Assembly: GCA_032718475.1 (NCBI GenBank)
Contig: JAUCBJ010000849.1
Coordinates: forward strand, 1-37,687
Direction: 5' to 3'
DNA from: Nemertoderma westbladi
Taxonomy: Eukaryota > Xenacoelomorpha > Nemertodermatida > Nemertodermatidae
DNA: 37,687 nt
Made by a program: the position numbers and the translations under genes. The notes below the pieces were generated by a model. It was not told where the DNA came from and did not search any database. It was given only the letters and a program-made list of their open reading frames with translations. Positions 32,133 to 37,687 of this stretch are shown piece after piece (position 1 is the stretch's first letter; the number at the start of each line of letters is the position of its first letter).

Positions 32133-33690
32133 CTATTGGCCGAATCGTAAGGCTGTTTTATTCCTACCGGTTAACCAATCAATCGCGCGTCGATGGTTGT
32201 GCTGGTAGGGTCAACTCAATGTGCTTTATTTATTTGTAGAGGAGGGCGGGTTATTGGAACATTAAGGTGACGAATAGACTGGCGGTTGTCATGGAAACGT
32301 TGCTCTACGGAGGTTTCAATGGTGGTGGTGGTGGGTGTAAACAATCGTCACATATATTTAACCTTATAGTAAAAGTATTACCACTCAGTTGTATTTAAAT
32401 TAAATTAGCCAATGGGTTCTTTTTATTTTTGTGTGTGGTTTGTTTATATTTATCAGAATTAGTTTATCACCCTGTCAATAATAACGCATTACTTTAATAT
32501 CTATCTAATTAATTATTAGATTAGAAATTATTTTTCCCTCTTGTTCGAGATTTTTCCCGATAAAATAATTGGTTGTTTTTGGTTAATTTTATCCAATTCA
32601 ACCATGATGTCTAATAAATTGAATTGTCTAAGTTGTATTGTTTATTTCCCTTAACTCGCTTTATTGTCTATCTACCTCGTTCTATTATTTTCCTCGGATG
32701 TTTTTAATGATTAAAAAATTAATTGATAACCTCACAATCATAGTTGATAACTTTAGATAACCTTAACAGAGCACTTAATTGATTTCTTTTGACTCTCTGT
32801 AGCTCTTTGTTAATATTGACATAGCGAGCATGGTGTTCTGTGGTTAGAAAACTTATTTGCATTATTTTGTAAACAATAAACAAATGTTTAAAAAAAAAAT
32901 CAGTAATAATTTTGGAACTGAAGGGCGTGTCCCACCGCCATTATTATAACTTTTGTTGGGCACAGCTTTGCAAAGTCGGCAATGACATCCAGGTGGGATC
33001 GAACTGGTGACCTCCGGGTTGAAAGCCTGACGCTCTAACCATTCAGCAAGCGGCTCAGGTAAAAAATATACCTAGAAATACTATCTGATACCTTGTATGT
33101 CCGCAATTTACCTCCTCATGGCCTCCCATCTCTCAATACCATCATATGCTGCCACTGTGCTCAACCCTACCGTACTTGGCCGTCTTGTCGTCGTTATACG
33201 ACGTACTTCACTACTTGCTCTGTATTCTTTATTCCCCTTGTGAGACTTGCCACACTGTAACTAGAGGGGTGCGCGCTCCCCACGTTATAAACAGAGAAAA
33301 TCAAAAATGCTTGTAACCGAAACCAACTTTTGTGTTGTACAATTTTATACACTCAAGGGTAAAGTGAAAGTATTGTTTATCGCTGTATCCTAGCAGCACT
33401 ACTAAATACAATAAATATTTTTGCTCGATTTTTTTTGAGATTAGGCCAACACATTTTTATATTTTATTTTATTATCTTTAAAACAAAACAACTTCTTCTT
33501 TATTTTATTTATCTACTGTAATACAAGGCAGGTTCGTTTTTAAAGAGTACAACTACTTAGTTTGATTTCAGTTAGTTTTCTGTTATAAGAAGGGGATGGA
33601 GGATAATCTACTAAGGAGATTTACATCCTCGGGCCAAATCTTAGAGGAAGAAATGCCCGGGCGATCTCATAAAGTAGGAAATTACCGACC
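32133..33690. other. 3' flank of kinectin-like fragment, unit B
   Basis: Collinear with 9325-10865, AT-rich, no gene supported. It ends with GACCTCAATGGTTTT (33690-33704), the first 15 bases of a further repeat E, before switching into the inverted arm. Confidence 0.6.
32976..33058 (-). repeat. tRNA-like SINE head or tRNA pseudogene, unit B
   Basis: Copy of 10166-10243 with a slightly better anticodon stem (TCAGG/CCCGG around CTTTCAA) and B-box AGTTCGATCCC. The acceptor ends do not pair. Confidence 0.6.
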
Positions 33691-33719
33691 TCAATGGTTT
33701 TAAATAATTAATAATAAAC

Positions 33720-35193
33720 AATAAACGTAGAACATCTATTTTTCAATATTCTCTCGCCCCTTTATTAACTTCGATGGCGCTCGGTAAATAAAATGTCTCG
33801 AGAACAATGAATAAAAGTTCTACTTTTCCCATGTAATAAATAATTATTATGAAATTAACTACACTTTATGCGCATGGTTACTATTATCAACAGAATAAGA
33901 CAACCATTTGAAATATTAGTAATAATGCCAACAATTAATTATAACATTAGCCAACAAATTTCGAAAAATTCGCAGCGCCATCTAGAGGTCCAAAATAATT
34001 TTTATAATTGTCCAATAGATATAAGATATTATTGATCGACTTTATTAATCGCTCCATAAATTAGTGGGAAGTTATTCATTCGAGTTCAATAGATAGGATA
34101 ATAGAGTTTGGTTAACTCAGTAATTACCGCACTATTTCAATATATCATGTCCACCTAACCATTTTAGCATATAAAGTGAAGGAAATAAATTATTATAGTT
34201 CTTGAATATCTATAGTGTAGTTGCCAATATAACCTGATTCAAATTTCTGAAGGAAGGTCACTGCATTACGTCACTGAATTACCAGATAGTGAATTCATTA
34301 TATGTTACATTAGCAGTAAAATAAGATATCGTGTCTGTGAGTTGAGTATCATTTTGGGTCGAGAAAACCATTGAGGTCAGTACTGTAGTAAGAGTATGCC
34401 ACTCTTGGCGATAATTGGACCAACTTCACACCTTAGGTGTTAAGTAGGTCATTAATTAATTAAACAATTAATTAATTGGTCGATTAAACAATTAATTAAT
34501 TGTTTAATCAATCGATTTGTATCAAATAATGTTGCCAAAGGCAATTTAATTTGATACAAATCAATCATATAGGGACGCGAGATGAATAAATTGTACTACA
34601 GCAAATGAAATATACAATACTGTAGGCACTATGCAATACAATATACAGTACATTTGTATTATTTTTGCCGTACAATAGGTAAAGGTAGAATGAAATATAA
34701 AGACGCGATCGGGGCCCAAAACATAAATTACCCTTTCAAGAAAATAAAATGGGCCAGTTTGGCCCTGGTTCAATCCGTCAATAATCTGTGGCCGTTTGGG
34801 CTCTTATTAGACGTAGCATGACTAATCCCATTGAATCCTATATTGAGTTATACTGCATGTCAAACAGCCTAAGAAAATTATAATAAACATCTGGTTTTGA
34901 TGAATAGATTATTCTTCTTTCACAACTCCATTCTAGTCTCCCTCTTATGCCCCCATTCCCGCTTCCATTCATTCTCTAATTTTATTTTTAAAAGTTTTAT
35001 TTATTTTCATAAAAGTTTTATTTATTTAAAATTTTGTAAAATCATTCAGCGAAAATTCATAATATCAATTGACATTGCTATATAATGCCTAGTTATGAAA
35101 GATGTTTGGTTTGTAATAAAGAAATGAGACAAGACAATCTATCTCGTCACATGGAAAGACATAGAAAGGATAAACTAATGGATCCATTACCAA
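33720..35193 (-). repeat. Right arm of 1.48 kb inverted repeat
   Basis: Reverse complement of 62-1541. It starts inside the hairpin of repeat E and ends inside the C2H2 gene, 36 codons after its start. The 28-bp palindrome and the TTGTATCAAAT hairpin are preserved (34482-34559). Confidence 0.9.
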
Positions 35194-36053
35194 AGAAATT
35201 TAAAAAATCCAAAGATATTTTTAGTGGAGAAGAAAATAAAAAGAGAGTTGAGCGTGATATATTAAAGATAAAACAGACAATGGACAATAAATTTCATAAA
35301 GTTATGAATATTTTGAAAGGGTTACAAAAACAGTTACCCCTAGAAAATGATGAGAATTTGAGTGAGAAAGATGAAGAAGAAGAGGACGATGAGATGGAGA
35401 ATGAAAATAGTGAGGATCAAGATGAAGTTGAAGAGAGTGAGGTTGAGAACGAAGTGAGTGAAGGTCATGAAGATGACGAAGAAAGTGAAGGTCAGGAAGA
35501 GGGTGAAGAAAGCGAAGGTCAGGAAGAGAATGAAGAAAATGAAGAACAGGAAGAGGATGAAGAAAGTGAAGAACAGGAAGAGGATGACGAAAGTGAAGGT
35601 CAGAAAGAGGATGAAGAAAGTGAAGGTCAGGAAGAGGACGAAGAAAGTGAAGGTCAGGAAAGTGAAGAAGATGATGAAAATGATAATAATAAGGAAATAT
35701 TGAGACAATTACTTGGAAATAAGAATAAATTGCGGAAAATTATTAAACATTTAGAAGAGAATGATGAAAATAAAGAAGAGATATTGAGACAAATATTAGG
35801 AAACAAAAATCAAATGCGGAAATTTATTAAACAAATGGAAGAAAACGAGGAAAATAGAGAAGAGATATTAAGACAGGTTTTGGGAAATAAAAGTAAATTA
35901 TTGAAAATTAATGAACAATTGAATAAAATTAAGAAACCGTTGGTTAATGAGGAAGATGAAAGTAAAGAAAATCAACCAGCTTTTACTTATTTTCGAAGAC
36001 CTATGACAGCAAACTCTCGTACAGTATTTGCCCGCGCAGGCGGACGCTATTGA
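35085..36053 (+). CDS. C2H2 finger, acidic repeat and coiled-coil protein
   Basis: A 322-residue intronless ORF of unknown function. Residues 7-26 form one C2H2 finger (C-X2-C-X11-H-X3-H). A basic stretch (KKFKKSKD) and a helix follow. Residues ~88-200 are almost all Glu, Asp, Ser, Gly and Gln in 9-residue repeats (EESEGQEED). Three 28-residue helical repeats begin at 201, 229 and 257 (core EILRQxLGNKxxxRK). The tail is ENQPAFTYFRRP and ends FARAGGRY. A finger with an acidic arm suggests a nuclear DNA- or histone-binding protein; that is inference. The first 36 codons and 1.4 kb upstream are duplicated in the left arm. The ATG overlaps the stop of an upstream frame (TAATG), which is probably chance. 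Confidence 0.75.
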   Translation: MPSYERCLVCNKEMRQDNLSRHMERHRKDKLMDPLPKKFKKSKDIFSGEENKKRVERDILKIKQTMDNKFHKVMNILKGLQKQLPLENDENLSEKDEEEEDDEMENENSEDQDEVEESEVENEVSEGHEDDEESEGQEEGEESEGQEENEENEEQEEDEESEEQEEDDESEGQKEDEESEGQEEDEESEGQESEEDDENDNNKEILRQLLGNKNKLRKIIKHLEENDENKEEILRQILGNKNQMRKFIKQMEENEENREEILRQVLGNKSKLLKINEQLNKIKKPLVNEEDESKENQPAFTYFRRPMTANSRTVFARAGGRY

Positions 36054-36429
36054 CATTTGTTTGTTTGAGTTCCTTTCATAATAGTATTAGGACTATTTAT
36101 CCATAACAATTATATTGGTATTAGGAGTATTTATCCTTAATTATTATTAGTATTATAAATGTATTTGCCAACAATATTTATTGCTATTAGGTCTATTTAT
36201 TCAAGAAATTATATGTTTTTTATAATATATTTTGGAAAATTAGCCGACTAAGTCATAATTTTTAAAACTTTAAATAAGGGTGGAGTTATTTTATAAAGTT
36301 AAGAAGAGTGAATCAATGGAGGCAACATGAAGTCTAATCTCTTGCCCTTTACTCATAAGACCGCACATTAACTCCCAAGGTTGCATACTATCACTATAGC
36401 TGGGAGAGTCAAAGCTAGTGTACAGGAAT
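36054..36429. other. 3' flank of the C2H2 gene
   Basis: AT-rich, with three loose copies of TATTAGG(A/T)(G/C)TATTTAT (36085-36200). No ORF or RNA gene is supported. It ends where the minisatellite begins. Confidence 0.5.
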
Positions 36430-37687
36430 GAGGAAGTGAGGGAGTGAGGGAGTGAGGGAAGTGAGGGAAGTGAGGGAAGTGAGGGAAGTGAGGGAAGTGA
36501 GGGAAGTGAGGGAAGTGAGGGAAGTGAGGGAAGTGAGGGAAGTGAGGGAGTGGAGTGAGGGAAGTGAGGGAGTGAGGGAAGTGAGGGAAGTGAGGGAAGT
36601 GAGGACAGTGAGGGAAGTGAGGGAGTGAGTGAGGCACTTCCCTCACTTCCTTCACTCCCTCACTCACTCCCTCACTTCCCTCACTTCCCGCACTTCCCTC
36701 ACTGCCTCACTTCCCTCACTTCCCTCACTTCCCTCACTCCCTCACTCACTCCCTCACTTCCCTCACTTCCCTCACTCCCCTCACTTCCCTCACTTCCCTC
36801 ACTTCCCTCACTTCCCTCACTTCCCTCACTTCCCTCACTTCCCTCACTTCCCTCACTCCCTCACTCACTCCCTCACTTCCCTCACTTCCCTCACTCCCCT
36901 CACTTCCCTCACTCCCCTCACTTCCCTCACTTCCCTCACTTCCCTCACTTCCCTCACTTCCCTCACTTCCCTCACTCCCTCACTCACTCCCCTCACTTCC
37001 CTCACTTCCCTCACTTCCCTCACTTCCCTCACTGCCTCACTTCCCTCACTTCCCTCACTTCCCTCACTCCCCCCCACTTCCCTCACTTCCCTCACTTCCC
37101 TCACTTCCCTTACTTCCCTCACTTACTCCCTCACTTCCCTCACTTCCCTCACTTCCCTCACTTCCCTCACTTCCCTCACTTCCCTCACTCCCTCACTTCC
37201 CTCACTTCCCTCACTTCCCTCACTTCCCTCACTCCCTCACTTCCCTCACTTCCCTCACTTCCCTCACTTCCCTCCACTTCCCTCACTTCCCTCACTTCCC
37301 TCACTCCCTCACTTCCCATCACTTCCCTCACTTCCCTCACTTCCCTCACTTCCCTCACTTCCCTCACTTCCCTCACTTCCCTCACTTCCCCTCACTCCCC
37401 TCACTTCCCTCACTTCCCTCACTTCCCTCACTCCCTCACTCACTCCCTCACTTCCCTCACTCCCCTCACTTCCCTCACTTCCCTCACTTCCCTCACTTCC
37501 CTCACTGCCTCACTTCCCTCACTTCCCTCACTTCCCTCACTTCCCTCACTTCCCTCACTTCCCTCACTCCCCTCACTTCCCTCTCTTCCCTCACTTCCCT
37601 CACTTCCCTCACTTCCCTCACTTCCCTCACTCCCCTCACTTCCCTCACTTCCCTCACTTCCCTCACTCACTCCCTCCCTTCCCTCAC
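36430..37687. repeat. Head-to-head inverted 9-bp minisatellite
   Basis: From 36430 to about 36638 the unit is AGTGAGGGA; from there to the window end it is the reverse complement, TCCCTCACT. The switch is near GTGAGTGAGGCACTTCCCTC at 36625-36645. Shorter variants (CACTCCCT, CACTCACTCCCT) recur at irregular intervals, giving a weak higher-order pattern. The frames rich in SEG or REV are artefacts of the repeat. The array continues past the window. Confidence 0.95.

Noticed and set aside
1-35193. A single giant transposon (Polinton/Maverick type) with 1.48-kb terminal inverted repeats
   Set aside because: No polymerase B, integrase, packaging ATPase or capsid genes of that type lie between the arms, and the arms cut into the C2H2 gene instead of ending in a common terminus.
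36368-37670. Several minus-strand frames rich in SEG/REV repeats
   Set aside because: They are translations of the 9-bp minisatellite.
36430-37687. Telomere repeat
   Set aside because: TTCCCTCAC is not a known animal telomere unit, and the strand switch is unlike telomeric DNA.

Overview
The window is animal (metazoan) nuclear DNA, most likely from an invertebrate. The signs are GT-AG introns, a TRIM-type protein with RING, two B-boxes, coiled coil and a propeller-like C-terminus, a kinectin/RRBP1-family gene fragment, and LTR, LINE, tRNA-SINE-like and hAT-like repeats in an AT-rich background. The species cannot be told from the sequence.

The window is organised by duplication. A unit of about 10 kb occurs twice in direct tandem: unit A (about 883-10865) and unit B (about 10866-33690). 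Each unit holds, in order, a 0.7 kb repeat E with a strong hairpin, a C/G-rich foldback repeat, an intronless TRIM-like gene, a 61-bp tandem array, a region dense in X-box-like CCATAGCAAC motifs, a broken Ty3/gypsy gag piece fused to the 3' exons of a kinectin/RRBP1-like gene, and a tRNA-like SINE. The pair is enclosed by a 1.48 kb inverted repeat (62-1541 and 33720-35193). Outside the right arm lies a C2H2/acidic/coiled-coil gene (35085-36053). The left arm carries the same gene start, cut off after 36 codons.

Unit B is more than twice as long as unit A because it carries extra insertions. They are a Mag-like Ty3/gypsy element with 97-99 bp LTRs and a deleted reverse transcriptase core (11634-15999), an unassigned block of about 1.8 kb (16241-18078), two non-autonomous hAT-like elements (18087-20753 and 21028-23000), and a 5'-truncated LINE (27111-29028). 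For four of them the target-site duplication can be read, and unit A supplies the empty site for most.

The two TRIM copies are nearly identical in RING and coiled coil but differ strongly in the last ~130 residues, in the predicted propeller, and in two smaller patches. This is the pattern expected of a diversifying recognition surface. The window ends in a head-to-head inverted 9-bp minisatellite (36430 to the end). All statements come from reading the sequence; no database or folding program was used.
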